Shown: positions 44,784 through 54,307, counted from the first letter of the stretch. The stretch: 64,000 nucleotides of DNA from JARLGU01 sp036504535 (GCA_036504535.1 DASXUY010000021.1:62001-126000), one strand, 5' to 3'. Numbers and translations: made by a program. Notes: generated from the sequence alone by a model not told the origin.

Positions 44784-45088
44784 ACCAAACCTGTACTTTG
44801 ACAACTTCAACCTGGAAAACCGCCGCCGGGCGAACGCAAAACAGCGCAAAACTGTAACCAAGATCACCGTTTTGCACAAAGGCTTACACCGGCGAATCGC
44901 CCGTTTTCGGCGACTTTTAGACCGAACACGCACACGATAATTTCGTTGCGCAAAAAAGAGAATCGCGTTGCGCTTTTGCAAAGCGCAAAACCCGAATAAC
45001 GCTTTGAGCACCATTGAAACTGGTAACATGGCCCCAACTAACAGAAAACGGCCTCATTAGCGCAACAAGCACCAACGCCACCCTTACC

Positions 45089-45109
45089 CAAAAAAGGCCC
45101 AGGCGGCCT
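45089..45109 (-). terminator. Rho-independent terminator, distal copy after gnd
   Basis: On the minus strand: AGGCC, loop GCCTG, GGCCT, then six Ts. It lies within the distal copy of a ~70-base direct repeat downstream of gnd. Confidence 0.65.
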
Positions 45110-45184
45110 GAGCCGTCCTAAAACCGGTCCTTACAAACGGAAAGGGCGGCATCAGCGCATAAAAGCACCAACGCCACCCTTACC

Positions 45185-45205
45185 GAAAAGAGGCCCCGGC
45201 GGCCC
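45185..45205 (-). terminator. Rho-independent terminator, proximal copy after gnd
   Basis: On the minus strand: GGGCC, loop GCCGG, GGCCT, then CTTTTC. The surrounding ~70 bases repeat those around the terminator at 45089-45109, both containing AGCACCAACGCCACCCTTAC on the plus strand. Confidence 0.6.
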
Positions 45206-45250
45206 GAGCCGTCCTAAACCTCCCACAACATCCCTACCCCTACCCTACGC

Positions 45251-46663
45251 TTACTCGCCCCAAAGCGTGTGGAAGTCGCCTTCCTTATCGATACGCTTGT
45301 ACGTGTGCGCGCCAAAGTAGTCCCGCAAGCCCTGCAGCAGGTTCGCTGGGAGTCGCTCGCGGCGGTAGCTGTCGTAATACGCCAGAGCGGAGCTGAATGC
45401 AGGCACCGGGATACCCTGTTCGGCAGCGAGGGCGATGACACCGCGCCATGCGGTCTGGCCCTTGGCGACGGCATCGGTGAAATACGGCGCCATGAGCAGA
45501 TTCTGCAAATTAGGGTTTTCGTCGTACGCGTCCTTGATGCGGTCAAGGAAGCGGGCGCGGATGATACAGCCGCCGCGCCAGATGGTTGCGATCTCGCCGC
45601 GATTGAGCGACCAGCCGTTCTCTAGTGCGGCGGCGTCCATCAGCTGGAAGCCCTGGGCGTAGCAGCATACCTTCGACGCGTACAGTGCATCGCGCACCTG
45701 CGCGATCAGCGCGTTCTTGTCGCCGGAGTAGGCTGCCGCCGTCGGACCGGGAAGCACCTTGGACGCGATCACCCGCTCAGCCTTGAGGGCCGAGAGGCAG
45801 CGCGCAAAGACGGCTTCTGTGATTGTGGTGACCGGGATACCGAGGTCCAACGCGTTCTGGCTGGTCCACTTGCCGGTGCCCTTCTGGGCAGCGGCGTCGA
45901 GGATAACATCGACCAGCGCTTTGCCGGTTTCGTCATCCTTCTTGGCCAGCACTTCGGATGTGATCTGGATCAAGAATGAGTCGAGGTCGCCTGTGTTCCA
46001 CTCCGCGAACACCTCGCCGATCTCACCCGCCGAGAGGCCAAGGACACTGCTCAGAATGTCGTAAGCTTCCGCGATCAGCTGCATGTCGGCATACTCGATA
46101 CCGTTGTGAACCATCTTGACATAGTGCCCTGCGCCGTCCGCGCCGATATGGACACAGCAGGGCGTGTTATCGACCTGCGCCGAGATCTTGGTGAAGATTG
46201 GCTCGACTCTCGCGTAAGCTTCGGGTGACCCGCCGGGCATAATCGACGGCCCATTCAGCGCGCCTTCTTCGCCGCCAGAGACACCGGCCCCCATGAAGAG
46301 GATGCCCTTGCCCTTGAGATACTTCTCGCGGCGCTGAGTGTCGGTGTAGTACGAGTTGCCGCCATCGATGACGATGTCGCCCTCTTCGAGGAACGGTAGC
46401 AGCTCTTCGATAACGCCATCGACCGGCGCGCCGGCTTTGACCATGATCATGATCGCGCGAGGACGGCGAATCGCGTTAACAAACTCTTCGGTGGTCTTGG
46501 CGCCGACGAATGTGCCTTCGGAGCCGTAAAGCTCGATGAATTCGTCGGTCTTGGCGGTTGTGCGGTTGTGCACTGCGATCGAGAAGCCTTTGTGGGCAAC
46601 ATTGCGGGCGAGGTTCTGGCCCATGACTGCGAGGCCCGTGAGGCCGAAATCTGTGAGGGTCAC
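45251..46663 (-). CDS. gnd: 6-phosphogluconate dehydrogenase, decarboxylating
   Basis: 470 residues, the normal length. NADP-binding N-terminus GLAVMGQNLARN (about 10-21) with NRTTAKT after strand 2, substrate loops DGGNSYYTDT (about 100) and GAGVSGGEEGA (about 126), catalytic HYVKMVHNGIEY (about 180), and the C-terminal RIDKEGDFHTLWGE tail that reaches into the partner subunit. It oxidises 6-phosphogluconate to ribulose 5-phosphate and CO2 in the pentose phosphate pathway. It stands alone and is followed by two tandem terminators. Confidence 0.95.
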   Translation of the reverse strand: MTLTDFGLTGLAVMGQNLARNVAHKGFSIAVHNRTTAKTDEFIELYGSEGTFVGAKTTEEFVNAIRRPRAIMIMVKAGAPVDGVIEELLPFLEEGDIVIDGGNSYYTDTQRREKYLKGKGILFMGAGVSGGEEGALNGPSIMPGGSPEAYARVEPIFTKISAQVDNTPCCVHIGADGAGHYVKMVHNGIEYADMQLIAEAYDILSSVLGLSAGEIGEVFAEWNTGDLDSFLIQITSEVLAKKDDETGKALVDVILDAAAQKGTGKWTSQNALDLGIPVTTITEAVFARCLSALKAERVIASKVLPGPTAAAYSGDKNALIAQVRDALYASKVCCYAQGFQLMDAAALENGWSLNRGEIATIWRGGCIIRARFLDRIKDAYDENPNLQNLLMAPYFTDAVAKGQTAWRGVIALAAEQGIPVPAFSSALAYYDSYRRERLPANLLQGLRDYFGAHTYKRIDKEGDFHTLWGE

Positions 46664-46947
46664 GTCTATCTCCTGGGTGGCGCGCCAGGTTCAGCAAGCG
46701 CGCAAAGGTGGTCATCATACAACGATAGTTCCGCCCAACTTAGTGGCAGCGGATGAGGTGCTTTCGTAAAGTTTACCCGACAGCGCCAACCCCTCCGACC
46801 ATTTCGCTCGTCACGAGGCGGGACGAATTCCTCGGGGTGGCTGATAATCGGATAGAAATGGAGCAAAGATGGGTAAATAAGACGATTAGCACAACGGGCT
46901 GAAATGTCGTTTAAGCAGCGCAACTTGACAAAGACAGGGGTATTTCT

Positions 46948-47424
46948 ATGCAAACATCAGCGCAAGACCCGGGGTCTCACAATTCAGAAATCAGGAAACC
47001 GAGCAGGCTCGAGGGACTGGCCCCAGATCAAACCGAGCCGTCTGCGGCGAGACAAGGGGCCAGCGTCACGCTGGTGCAACCATCAGCGCAAGACCCGCAA
47101 GTCCTGCACTTTTTAGCGGATTTGCCGCTCACAATCGCCCACGCGGACGATATACGCGGCAAGTCGGTTTATAAAGCCGATGGCCATCTGATCGGACACG
47201 TTCACGAGCTTGTAATCAGCCACGACGGCGCCAGGGTAGTCTACCTCGAAGTCGAAAACCGCACCCTGCTCGGCGTCAAGAAATACCTCGTGCCAGTCGA
47301 GGACGTCATGGTGAACGCGCAAGGGGAGTTAGCCGTCAAAGGCGACCGTAACTGCACCGACGCCACTCCCTGGAACTGCCCAGAACTACATTCGACGGAA
47401 GCCGAAATGACCGCTGGCGACTAA
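46948..47424 (+). CDS. PRC-barrel domain protein
   Basis: 158 residues. The PRC-barrel lies at about 60-135: DDIRGKSVYKADGHLIGHVHEL and YLEVENRTLLGVKKYLVPVEDV, typical of the family. The first ~55 residues are low in complexity and contain SAQDP twice; part of them is encoded by the 43-base dispersed repeat at 47032-47074. The ATG at 46948 has AGGGG eight bases upstream. A role in RNA-processing or photosynthesis-type complexes is known for some PRC-barrels; none can be inferred here. Confidence 0.75.
   Translation: MQTSAQDPGSHNSEIRKPSRLEGLAPDQTEPSAARQGASVTLVQPSAQDPQVLHFLADLPLTIAHADDIRGKSVYKADGHLIGHVHELVISHDGARVVYLEVENRTLLGVKKYLVPVEDVMVNAQGELAVKGDRNCTDATPWNCPELHSTEAEMTAGD
47032..47074. repeat. 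Dispersed repeat, copy B (inside the PRC-barrel gene)
   Basis: Matches copy A (40268-40310) at 38 of 43 positions and ends in the same CCAGCGTCACGCTGG palindrome. It is translated in frame here and forms part of the variable N-terminus of the PRC-barrel protein. Confidence 0.65.
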
Positions 47425-47445
47425 TTTGGTTCACTCTTTCTTGCT

Positions 47446-47471
47446 CCCCTCTCCTTATCCTAGGAGAGGGG
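47446..47471. terminator. Stem-loop between convergent genes
   Basis: CCCCTCTCC (47446-47454) and GGAGAGGGG (47463-47471) form a perfect 9-bp stem with an 8-base loop, followed by CCGGGGGTGAGG. The form resembles a widespread palindromic repeat; it could end transcription from both sides, but no long T tract is present. Confidence 0.5.
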
Positions 47472-47492
47472 CCGGGGGTGAGGTCTTTCCTC

Positions 47493-48653
47493 CTAATACC
47501 GTCCGAACTCCTTGCCGCTCTCGTAAAGAGCGACCAGGTTCTCGGTAGGCACATCGGGCGAGATGTTGTTGCCCTCGCGGAGCACGAAGCGCTTCCCGAT
47601 ACGGATGCCAGACTCGCAGATGCGCTTCACTTCCTCACGCACCTGCGCTGGTGTTGCCGACTGTAGGAACGGCACCGACGGACCGCCGAGGATCTCTACA
47701 TCCGGTCCAAGCTGTTCGCGGATGGCAGTAAAATCAACTGGAAAGCCCGTGTCGAAGCTGCGAATGTTGAGGTTCTGCGAAATGAACGGGAAGTGCCGGG
47801 TCGCGTTGCCACAGAGGTGGATACTGTTAGGTCCGCCTTCCGAGAATGTGTCGATCAGCCGCTTGTGGTACGGGAAGATCATGTCGCGGTACATGGACGT
47901 GGAGATCAGTTGAACGCTGTCGTCGGCGAATCCCCACCCCTGCGTCTTCAGCGGCTGCCCGACTCGCTTCCGGTACGCCTGGATGCGCACAATCGTGGCC
48001 TCGGTGATATAGTCCAGCAATTTATGGGCGTACTCGGGGTCTTCGAGCAGGTCGGCCAGAAACTCCGAAGCGCCGCGAATGTTGCACGCTACCGTCAGCG
48101 GACCGTCCGTGCCGAAACCGTTTGCGCCTACTGAGACCAGCGGGAGGTTGCGGTACGTGTAGCCAGCTTCTTTTTGGGCTGTGAAGTAGTCGTAGAACTC
48201 CCAGTTGCGGGCCATAAGGCCGCCGGTGAACGGATCCGGGATACCGCTGTCAAACAGCTTGTTCTTGCTGTCGTCATCGTCGAGGATGGGAAGCGTGTCA
48301 GGCACCTGGTCGTCATAGAAGCGTATCGGGCAACCAAACCACGCGGCCTCGTACGTGTTCTGGAAGTCGACGCCGACGCCCCACCCGGTCTTCGGAAGGC
48401 CCATTTCGGCGTCCTGTAGCAAGTTGTGGCGCACATAGTCCTGGTGCTGAAGGTTGCCGATCAACATCGTAGCGGGGTCGTTGAAGTAGTCTTCGAACGT
48501 GATCTTACGCGGGTTGCCCGCAGTTGAGAGCAGCGAAAAGCGGGTGTTCGCGCCGATGATGATTGGCACACGGATAGGCGATCCGGCGCGGTAAGTTCGC
48601 CAGACTTCGGCGACCTCCTCATTGTGGCGGTCGAAGTCGAATTGCGGGGGCAT
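47493..48653 (-). CDS. Uroporphyrinogen decarboxylase (URO-D) family protein
   Basis: 386 residues from ATG 48653; a GTG at 48668 is possible, but GAGG is better spaced for the ATG. Barrel features include GPLTVACNIRGASEF, SIHLCGNATRHFPF (a His/Cys-type metal site region) and GPDVEILGGPSVPFL. True HemE has a conserved N-terminal R-QAGR motif that is absent here, so this is more likely a corrinoid- or methyltransferase-type relative (MtaA/CmuA-like) than HemE. It is divergent from an AraC-type regulator that may control it. Confidence 0.75.
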   Translation of the reverse strand: MPPQFDFDRHNEEVAEVWRTYRAGSPIRVPIIIGANTRFSLLSTAGNPRKITFEDYFNDPATMLIGNLQHQDYVRHNLLQDAEMGLPKTGWGVGVDFQNTYEAAWFGCPIRFYDDQVPDTLPILDDDDSKNKLFDSGIPDPFTGGLMARNWEFYDYFTAQKEAGYTYRNLPLVSVGANGFGTDGPLTVACNIRGASEFLADLLEDPEYAHKLLDYITEATIVRIQAYRKRVGQPLKTQGWGFADDSVQLISTSMYRDMIFPYHKRLIDTFSEGGPNSIHLCGNATRHFPFISQNLNIRSFDTGFPVDFTAIREQLGPDVEILGGPSVPFLQSATPAQVREEVKRICESGIRIGKRFVLREGNNISPDVPTENLVALYESGKEFGRY

Positions 48654-48795
48654 GACAGTAGTCCTCACTCAGAGAGTACAGAATGTCTGTATGGTACACC
48701 GCGAAGCGCCTTCGATGCGTTCAGTATCGCGTGTGGATTGTACAAAATCTACCGACCAAGCAGGGAATGATAACGAAGTCGGCCAATATCAAACC

Positions 48796-49698
48796 ATGAC
48801 CTACATTCGCCCAACGGGGCTTCTGGCTGGCTTCCACGCCGACAATCCCGACCCGGCGATCCCGGAAATCGTGCACGTTGGCGAACAGTGGGCGCCGAGG
48901 ACCTACCCGATCGACCGCCATTCGCACACGGTGTGGGAGCTCTACCTACAGCTTGACGGTTGGTCGACCTGGCAGGATACAACGGGCGCACTCTACCGTG
49001 TGGATCGCGGCGGGCTACTCGTCATGCCTCCAGGGCTGGTTCACTGGCTGGTCGACCGAGAGGACAGCGCCAAGGGCGACAGTGTGGTCTCGCGAAAGCA
49101 CCACTTCCTATTCGCCGCAGTGGATGTAGACACGGTTCTCAATGACTTGCCGGTGATGCGAGACAACTGGGATCCTACCAACGCACGCCACGTCGTCAAC
49201 GCTGCCGAAGTCGGCACACCGTTTCGCCAGCTGGTACGCGAGGTATCCGTAGAGCGGCTCTACCGCACAGATGCACTACGGATCGCTCTCAAGTCGCTCG
49301 TTCTAGAGGCCAGTCGGGTCCTGGCAGCGCAGCCGCTGATGATAGCGCACGCGCGTATGCACCCGGCGGTAGTCAGAGCCAAGGAGCTGATCGAGCACCA
49401 GTACACCAGGGCATGGTCGCTGGAGTCGCTTGCGTCCATTACGGGGGTTTCGGCGAACCACCTGTCAGTCCTGTTTGCGCGCGACGTCGGCATGCCCATG
49501 CGGCGCTATCTGATGCAAGTGCGAATAGAGAGGTCTGAAACTATGTTGCGTGAGACCGATGTCAGCGTCACCAACTTAGCATTGGAGATGGGCTTCTCGT
49601 CCAGCCAGCATTTCGCTACCGCGTTCAAACAGCTGACCGGGATGACGCCAACCGACTGCCGCAACGGTTGTGGTCGCTCCAAAAAAGGGGAGGACTGA
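48796..49698 (+). CDS. AraC-family transcriptional regulator, second
   Basis: 300 residues from the ATG at 48796. An N-terminal cupin sensor with RHSHTVWELYLQLDG (about 40) and GGLLVMPPGLVHWL (about 70) is followed by a C-terminal AraC double HTH (LESLASITGVSANHLSVLFAR; VTNLALEMGFSSSQHFATAFK; MTPTDCR). The region between it and the divergent URO-D family gene (143 bases) should hold both promoters. Confidence 0.85.
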   Translation: MTYIRPTGLLAGFHADNPDPAIPEIVHVGEQWAPRTYPIDRHSHTVWELYLQLDGWSTWQDTTGALYRVDRGGLLVMPPGLVHWLVDREDSAKGDSVVSRKHHFLFAAVDVDTVLNDLPVMRDNWDPTNARHVVNAAEVGTPFRQLVREVSVERLYRTDALRIALKSLVLEASRVLAAQPLMIAHARMHPAVVRAKELIEHQYTRAWSLESLASITGVSANHLSVLFARDVGMPMRRYLMQVRIERSETMLRETDVSVTNLALEMGFSSSQHFATAFKQLTGMTPTDCRNGCGRSKKGED

Positions 49699-49819
49699 GG
49701 AAATGATATCTAGCAGTTCTACCGACAATAGGTATGTCAGCTTGATTACAAGAGTGTCAACGTAGCCACTTCGATAAGTCGAATATGAACTTGGCAAAGT
49801 TGCCAGCGAGCCATTATAG

Positions 49820-52237
49820 ATGAACCATTTTAACTTAACATCGCGGGGCAATGACAGCCCCAATGACCAAGCCATTACCACTGGAGACCCGCCTAAGGCA
49901 GAACGGACGCCCTTGAGCTTTGGCAAGATGATCGTTGTGGCGATCCTAACTGCCTTTTGCGCCGCCTCCTTGATAATCGCCCTCCACGTTTCAGCAGATC
50001 TGAGGCGGCGGGATGAAATACAGCTTCAACGCATTGACAGTCGCATCCACGAGCTTGGGTTGGTCGAGGAAACAGCATATGCCGAGCACCAATACACGTT
50101 GGAAATGGCGCAGCGAGTCGGCGAGATCAACCGCGATCTCACGTCGATGCTTGTTCAATTTCGCACGACCAAAACGGGGGCCGCGATTCAGCCAGTAAGC
50201 GATGCTGTAACAGACTTCTCTGCGAAACTCCATGCGGAGCTCGACCTGATTTCCAGCGGGCAGCCTGCCGCAGCCGAGCTCTACGCTCAGTCTTATACGG
50301 ACCCCGCTCTTCGCGAAGCGAAAGCTCGAATTACGGTCCTCGACCGGTCGATATCGCGCAAGGCAACTCTCTTCCACATCATTGCTGACATCGGCACCTT
50401 ATTCATACTAATGTTGGCAGCTGTCGGGGCCGTATTCGCCCTGCGCCGCATCCACGTGACCCTTTTGGCCAATGATCGATTAAGCATTCAGGCCGATGCG
50501 CGCAGGCGGTCCGAAGCCCGCTACAGCGCTATGTTGCGCAACGCCACCGACATCACCCTCATCGTAGGCGACGACGGTCGCGTTAAGTTCCAAACGGCCG
50601 CTATGGAAACAGTGTTTGGTCACCGAGCGGACTCTCTGCACGAGCAAAGCCTCATTGGATACGTACATCCATCGGAATCGACGCGTATTGAAGCCCTGCT
50701 GAGTGGAATAGCCCAATCGCCCGGAGGAACAGTAGAGACCGAGGTGCGGATACGCGATGCCAACGGATCGTTCCGCCCGGCCGAGGTTACTATCACGAAC
50801 ATGACAGATGTCGCGGATGTCGGCGGCTTAGTTGTGACGTGCCGCGACATCACCGACCGCAAGAAGTTTGAGGGCCAGATCCTTCATCAGGCATTCCATG
50901 ACGCTCTCACGGGCCTCCCGAACCGAGCCCTGTTCCGGGAACGAATAGTACACGCAATCGAGCGCGCCAAGCGTGGAAACGATCTAATGGCGGTCCTGTT
51001 TCTCGATCTGGACAACTTCAAGAACATCAACGACACACTCGGCCATGAGGCCGGTGACATCCTACTCGTCGAAACAGCGCGAAGGCTCCAAACCTGCACG
51101 CGTGGCGCTGACACTGTTGCTAGGCTCGGTGGAGATGAGTTTACGGTCCTGCTTGAGGAAGTGACCGACGAATCAGAAGCAAGGATCATTGCTGAGAGGA
51201 TAGTAGAAGCTATCCGGAAGCCAGTCAATTTGGCTGGGCGCGACTACCTGATAGGTGGAAGTGTCGGACTCGTGTTTGGCAGCGGCCAATATGCCGACGC
51301 CGACGAGTTGCTTAGGGACGCTGACACTGCAATGTACCAGGCGAAGGGCCACGGTAAAGGCAAGTATGTCGTCTTTGAGCAGAGTATGAACGCCGACATC
51401 GTGCGACGTGTCGAGCTTGAAACAGCCCTTCGACGCGGTGTGGCTAACGGTGAGTTCGAGATGTACTATCAGCCCATCGTCGACCTCCAAACAAGCGCTG
51501 TGGTCGAATTCGAGGCTCTACTGCGCTGGAATCATCCGTCACGCGGCGTGCTGCTGCCTGCAGAATTCATCGTCGCAGCCGAAGAAACCGGATTGATTGT
51601 TCCCCTCGGCATGTGGGCGCTCGAGGAAAGCTGTCGCGAGGCTGCGAAGTGGCGCGATGCGCTTACTGGGGCCAAGTCACCTCGCGTAAGCGTCAACATG
51701 TCCGCCCGACAACTCATCGAAGCCGACTTCGTCGAGAAAGTTGCCGCTGCGCTACGTTCAAGCGGCCTCCCCGGTGAGCTGCTCAAGCTGGAAATTACCG
51801 AAACAGTGATGATGCAGGATACGGCCAACACCATCCCTAAGATGAACCAGCTCCGGGAGCTTGGCATTCGCATCGCTATCGACGACTTCGGCATCGGATA
51901 TTCGTCAATGGCCTATATCAGCACTCTCCCGGTCGATACGCTGAAGATCGACCAATCATTTGTGGATAAGATGCGCACTCAAAACGAAGACATCGCAATA
52001 GTCGGTGCCATAGTCACCTTGGCTAAGACATTGAACCTTGTTGTCACCAGCGAAGGCATCGAAACCCGCGAGCAGCTCGACTTGCTCACTGAAATGGGCT
52101 GCGAGGAGGGCCAAGGCTACCACCTGGCGCGACCGATGCCCGCAGCCGATGTCTGGTCCTGCCTTGACCTGCCGAGACCCGCCTCACTGTCGGTCACGAA
52201 CAAGCGCCGAGAAGCGCATAACCGACAAGCTGCCTAG
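49820..52237 (+). CDS. Membrane-anchored PAS-GGDEF-EAL cyclic-di-GMP enzyme
   Basis: 805 residues. Transmembrane segments at about 36-58 and 186-208 flank a helical extracytoplasmic sensor. Next come a PAS domain (about 230-350; RYSAMLRNATDITLIVG), a GGDEF domain with an intact GGDEF signature in ARLGGDEFTVLLEE (about 435), and an EAL domain with EFEALLRW (about 562), ETVMMQ, DDFGIGYSS and KIDQSF. Both signatures are intact, so it could both make and break down cyclic-di-GMP. It stands alone and ends by overlapping a convergent gene by four bases. Confidence 0.9.
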   Translation: MNHFNLTSRGNDSPNDQAITTGDPPKAERTPLSFGKMIVVAILTAFCAASLIIALHVSADLRRRDEIQLQRIDSRIHELGLVEETAYAEHQYTLEMAQRVGEINRDLTSMLVQFRTTKTGAAIQPVSDAVTDFSAKLHAELDLISSGQPAAAELYAQSYTDPALREAKARITVLDRSISRKATLFHIIADIGTLFILMLAAVGAVFALRRIHVTLLANDRLSIQADARRRSEARYSAMLRNATDITLIVGDDGRVKFQTAAMETVFGHRADSLHEQSLIGYVHPSESTRIEALLSGIAQSPGGTVETEVRIRDANGSFRPAEVTITNMTDVADVGGLVVTCRDITDRKKFEGQILHQAFHDALTGLPNRALFRERIVHAIERAKRGNDLMAVLFLDLDNFKNINDTLGHEAGDILLVETARRLQTCTRGADTVARLGGDEFTVLLEEVTDESEARIIAERIVEAIRKPVNLAGRDYLIGGSVGLVFGSGQYADADELLRDADTAMYQAKGHGKGKYVVFEQSMNADIVRRVELETALRRGVANGEFEMYYQPIVDLQTSAVVEFEALLRWNHPSRGVLLPAEFIVAAEETGLIVPLGMWALEESCREAAKWRDALTGAKSPRVSVNMSARQLIEADFVEKVAAALRSSGLPGELLKLEITETVMMQDTANTIPKMNQLRELGIRIAIDDFGIGYSSMAYISTLPVDTLKIDQSFVDKMRTQNEDIAIVGAIVTLAKTLNLVVTSEGIETREQLDLLTEMGCEEGQGYHLARPMPAADVWSCLDLPRPASLSVTNKRREAHNRQAA

Positions 52238-52992
52238 TCTTCTTCGTTAAGCGCCGCGACCATGCTGCACGGAGCGCAGTAGTGGTATATCACCTGAACA
52301 TAGTTATTGATCTCAGTGATCAGCATGCCCCGAGGGTCGGTGCACTTAGTGCCCAGAGACGCCAGGAGCGGCATCGCGCCGCCGCATGACGGGCAAATGA
52401 CGGGGCCATATGTGTCTCCGTTCACCAGGTACGGTTCGCCGCCGATCTGATGTACGCAACGGTCGAGCGCCGCGACGTCGTCGTCATAGTCACTGTCGTC
52501 AAACGCCTCATCCTCGTTTAGCTTCTTGATGTAAGCCGACGCTTCACCAGACATCTCAAGCAGCGTCGCCCTGGCTGCCGGAAACGACTCCGGGTAGTCG
52601 TCGCCCAGCCCCTCGTCGCTCCCCTTAGCGTACTCCACCACCGTCACGGAGCCGTCACCGTTAAGCTTGTAGTACAGCGTGTCCACCACAATGTCGCACC
52701 GCCAGCAGTACAGGAACGGGAACGATCCCGACGGCGTCGCAACCTCAGCCAGCCGCGGATCGCTCATGTCTAGCTTCAAGATTTGGAGAAGCGGTAGGGC
52801 GCAGTTTGGACACTGAGCGCCCGCCGTGGTATTCTCGCCACAAAACACGTGGTTGAACTTTTCGCTCGCCGCAAGATCTCCTTCTGCATCGGCGTACAGT
52901 GTAGTCGCAACTGGAGTCGAACTGCTAAAATCTACGAAATAGCCCTTTTTCATAATCGATTGCATTTGCATTGTATCCGTTATGGTCTCCAT
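52234..52992 (-). CDS. Zinc-binding DUF1963-like protein
   Basis: 252 residues. Two CxxC-type pairs appear in each half: CPNCALP with FLYCWRCDI, and VICPSCGG with YHYCAPCSM, so two zinc-ribbon-like sites are likely. CVHQIGGEPYLV (about 182) is the motif typical of DUF1963/YwqG proteins, of unknown function. The 5' end has several in-frame ATGs (METI, MQM, MKKGY); the first is used here. Confidence 0.65.
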   Translation of the reverse strand: METITDTMQMQSIMKKGYFVDFSSSTPVATTLYADAEGDLAASEKFNHVFCGENTTAGAQCPNCALPLLQILKLDMSDPRLAEVATPSGSFPFLYCWRCDIVVDTLYYKLNGDGSVTVVEYAKGSDEGLGDDYPESFPAARATLLEMSGEASAYIKKLNEDEAFDDSDYDDDVAALDRCVHQIGGEPYLVNGDTYGPVICPSCGGAMPLLASLGTKCTDPRGMLITEINNYVQVIYHYCAPCSMVAALNEED

Positions 52993-53426
52993 TCAATATT
53001 CATGACGTCATCGAGTTAAAGCTAGCTTGCTTAATACGCTTTTTAGGGGTGTTTTGGCACGCAACATGCATGGTATAACGCAGGAACATGGAATTTATAC
53101 CAGTACTGATCTTCCTGGGTGCGAAGCTGTCTTCTTCGGTTATTATCGCATTTAACCTTGACTTGTCCTGGTTTGCGTTTGGTATCCGATCTCGTGGACG
53201 GCATTTCCGCCGATTTATCCTGCCGATTTTGGTTGCCAAGGTGGAAGAGTTGCGAACGGCGCGCCTTTCGCCAATCGTCGCAACCGATTAGCGTACCTTT
53301 AGCACTCACAATTTGCACAGGGTAGTGTGCTCTCACGCGCCTCGGTGAAATACGCTGATCCTATTGTTCCCAATTGCTCCTTCAAGTATGCTGCAAGTGC
53401 GTCATAATGAACCGGAGGACAATTCA
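52993..53426. other. Intergenic stretch, no gene supported
   Basis: 434 bases. A 67-codon plus-strand frame (53088-53291) is partly hydrophobic, but has no well-placed ribosome binding site and an unusual composition, so I do not call it. Confidence 0.35.
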
Positions 53427-54257
53427 ATGAAGATTGCTGTTTTAGGACTAGGCATAATCGGAAGCGCCTGGGCAACCAACCTGATTGCCGACGGTCACGA
53501 GGTGCGCACATGGAATCGCACTCCTAAAGAATTTCCTGGCGCTACTCCTACCGCTCTGGAAGCTGCCGACGGCGCTCAGATGATCATTATCGTTGTCTCT
53601 GACCCAGCAGCGGTATCGTCGGTGATCGACCAAATTGAGCCTGTACTCCACGCTGGACATATTGTCGTGCAGTCCAGCACCGTGTCCGCGGAGTGGACTC
53701 TGAAGTTTGCCGACCGCATACAGGCTATCGGGGCTTCGTACCTCGACGCGCCTTTTACAGGCAGCAAGCCCGCAGCCGAAGCGCGTAAAACCGTGTACTA
53801 CATTGGCGGCGATACAGCCACCCTCTCGCGAGCCCGCCCGGTGCTGGAACTCCTGTCCCAAACAATCATCCACATTGGCCCAATCGGCAGCGCATCTTCG
53901 CTCAAGCTGGCAATGAATGTGAACATCGCTGGCGTCGCCCTTGCGCTCACCGAAAGTCTGGCTATAGCACGATCCGCTGGAATTGACGACGAAACGTACT
54001 TCGATGCGCTTCGCGTCAACGCGTCCCGAAGTGGTGTCAGCGACCTAAAGGAGCCGAAGCTGGAAGAGCGCAATTACTCGCCCCAGTTCTCGGTCAAGCA
54101 CATGCTGAAAGATCTTCGGCTAGCTCTGGAAACCGCTGGTGAGCTGCCTCTCGTCGTGACGCCTGCTGCCGAAAAGCTCTACCAGCGAGGTGTAGACGCA
54201 GGATTTGGTGACGACGACTTCATTAGCCTCGCGAGACTGATCGACCCCGCCGCGTAA
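53427..54257 (+). CDS. Beta-hydroxyacid dehydrogenase (3-hydroxyisobutyrate/NAD-binding 6PGDH family)
   Basis: 276 residues. Rossmann N-terminus IAVLGLGIIGSAWATNL (GxGxxG), then TWNRTPKEF. The substrate loop DAPFTGSKPAAE replaces the usual D-A-P-V-S-G-G, and the catalytic Lys lies in SLKLAMNVN (about 170). GGAGG sits eight bases before the ATG at 53427. Enzymes of this family reduce or oxidise small beta-hydroxyacids or semialdehydes; the substrate is not identifiable. A strong terminator follows. Confidence 0.8.
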   Translation: MKIAVLGLGIIGSAWATNLIADGHEVRTWNRTPKEFPGATPTALEAADGAQMIIIVVSDPAAVSSVIDQIEPVLHAGHIVVQSSTVSAEWTLKFADRIQAIGASYLDAPFTGSKPAAEARKTVYYIGGDTATLSRARPVLELLSQTIIHIGPIGSASSLKLAMNVNIAGVALALTESLAIARSAGIDDETYFDALRVNASRSGVSDLKEPKLEERNYSPQFSVKHMLKDLRLALETAGELPLVVTPAAEKLYQRGVDAGFGDDDFISLARLIDPAA

Positions 54258-54275
54258 CCGTCGCCCGATGGTATC

Positions 54276-54307
54276 AAGGCGCCGAGCTTGTTCGCTCGGC
54301 GCCTTTG
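54276..54307 (+). terminator. Rho-independent terminator
   Basis: GGCGCCGAGC (54278-54287), loop TTGTTC, GCTCGGCGCC (54294-54303), then TTTGTT. A perfect 10-bp stem directly after the dehydrogenase gene. Confidence 0.85.

Larger units (their letters stand above)
44527..45250. other. 724-base gene-free region with promoter, palindrome and repeats
   Basis: No supported gene. A minus-strand frame at 44775-45029 is very Arg/Lys-rich and has no start context, so I regard it as spurious. The stretch holds an isolated sigma70 promoter with a LexA-like palindrome (44728-44783). GCGCAAAA-type motifs recur (near 44830, 44947, 44970 and 44985). Two copies of a ~70-base repeat containing terminators follow (45058-45125 and 45153-45220). 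Confidence 0.5.

Noticed and set aside
44775..45029. Minus-strand 84-codon ORF ending in the LexA-like palindrome
   Set aside because: Extremely Arg/Lys-rich, no ribosome binding site and no family. The region is full of short repeats, so the frame is probably chance.
47493..48653. HemE (true uroporphyrinogen decarboxylase)
   Set aside because: The typical HemE N-terminal R-QAGR motif is missing and the central region differs, so only the wider URO-D family is claimed.
53088..53291. Small membrane protein ORF
   Set aside because: Partly hydrophobic, but the ribosome binding site is too close to the ATG and there is no sign of conservation.
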